Source of the DNA: Planctomycetota bacterium
GTDB lineage: Bacteria; Planctomycetota; UBA8108
Assembly: GCA_002695115.1 (NCBI GenBank)
Contig: NZOA01000056.1
Span: 27,048 to 42,701, forward strand
Length of the DNA stretch: 15,654 nt
Reading direction: 5' to 3'
In this document: positions 15,535-15,654 of the stretch, one piece after another
Layout: every line of letters begins with the position of its first letter
How positions within the stretch are numbered: the stretch's first letter is position 1
Notes under the pieces: model-generated
Databases searched by the model: none
Told to the model about the DNA's origin: nothing
What the model saw: only the letters and a program-made list of their open reading frames with translations
Made by a program: the position numbers and the translations under genes

Positions 15535-15654
15535 TCAGGCGAGAATCTCCCGGATCACCCTGCCGTGAACGTTGGTCAAACGCCGCTGGATGCCGTTGTG
15601 GTAAAACGTCAGCCCCTCGTGGTCGAGACCGAAGAGATGCAGCACGGTGGCGTG
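15535..15654 (-). CDS. DUF1501 domain-containing protein, C-terminal 39 residues only
   Basis: Only the end of the gene is inside the window: the minus-strand frame enters at 15654 and stops with TGA at 15535-15537. The 39 residues include [31 protein letters not shown] and RVIREILA. They match the highly conserved last strand and tail of DUF1501 proteins, a Tat-exported family with a sulfatase/alkaline-phosphatase-like fold. In planctomycetes these genes usually stand next to a DUF1549/DUF1553 cytochrome-like gene, which is expected just beyond the right edge here. Enzymatic activity of the family is not firmly known to me. Since the main body is missing, no active-site residues can be judged. 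Confidence 0.88.
   Translation of the reverse strand, partial: HATVLHLFGLDHEGLTFYHNGIQRRLTNVHGRVIREILA

Overview
The window looks like a GC-rich chromosome segment of a member of the Planctomycetota or a close relative. The argument comes from gene families: a DUF1592-type cytochrome-like protein translationally coupled to a Tat-exported DUF1552 protein, the C-terminus of a DUF1501 protein, a secreted thrombospondin-type-3/dockerin-like repeat protein, a secreted PQQ-like beta-propeller and a PhyH-family dioxygenase. Together they are a typical planctomycete set. No rRNA, tRNA, insertion sequence, phage gene or CRISPR array was seen, and no gene-free stretch exceeds 300 bases.

Layout. (1) 1-6127, minus strand: a putative three-gene operon read right to left, made of a 1366-residue DUF1587/1595/1592/1588/1585 protein with two CxxCH motifs, a DUF1552 protein overlapping it by 4 bases (GTGA), and a phytanoyl-CoA-dioxygenase-like enzyme that runs off the left edge. 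(2) 6128-6320: divergent control region with a 15-base palindrome next to a possible -10 box. (3) 6321-7997, plus: an IlvD/Edd-family dehydratase with all three cluster cysteines but an altered third motif. (4) 8062-9087, minus: a TIM-barrel sugar phosphate isomerase/epimerase whose real start is a GTG behind a strong ribosome binding site. (5) 9307-12096, plus: a secreted beta-propeller protein, an exported PPP-type phosphatase and a small two-helix membrane protein with a PH-like tail. The last two are 6 bases apart. (6) 12130-15462, minus: a 1110-residue secreted protein with four tandem beta-sandwich/TSP3 units, two further beta-sandwich domains and a two-EF-loop dockerin-like tail. (7) 15535-15654, minus: the last 39 codons of a DUF1501 protein.

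How the genes may work together is mostly inference. Most products appear exported: Tat for DUF1552, Sec for the DUF1592 protein, the propeller, the phosphatase and the TSP3 protein. The cytoplasmic enzymes (dehydratase, isomerase, dioxygenase) would suit metabolism of sugar-derived or other small organic substrates. The least explained unit is the DUF1592-DUF1552-PhyH operon. Its first two families have no function that I can state with certainty, and here they are arranged with an Fe(II)/2-oxoglutarate-type oxygenase.
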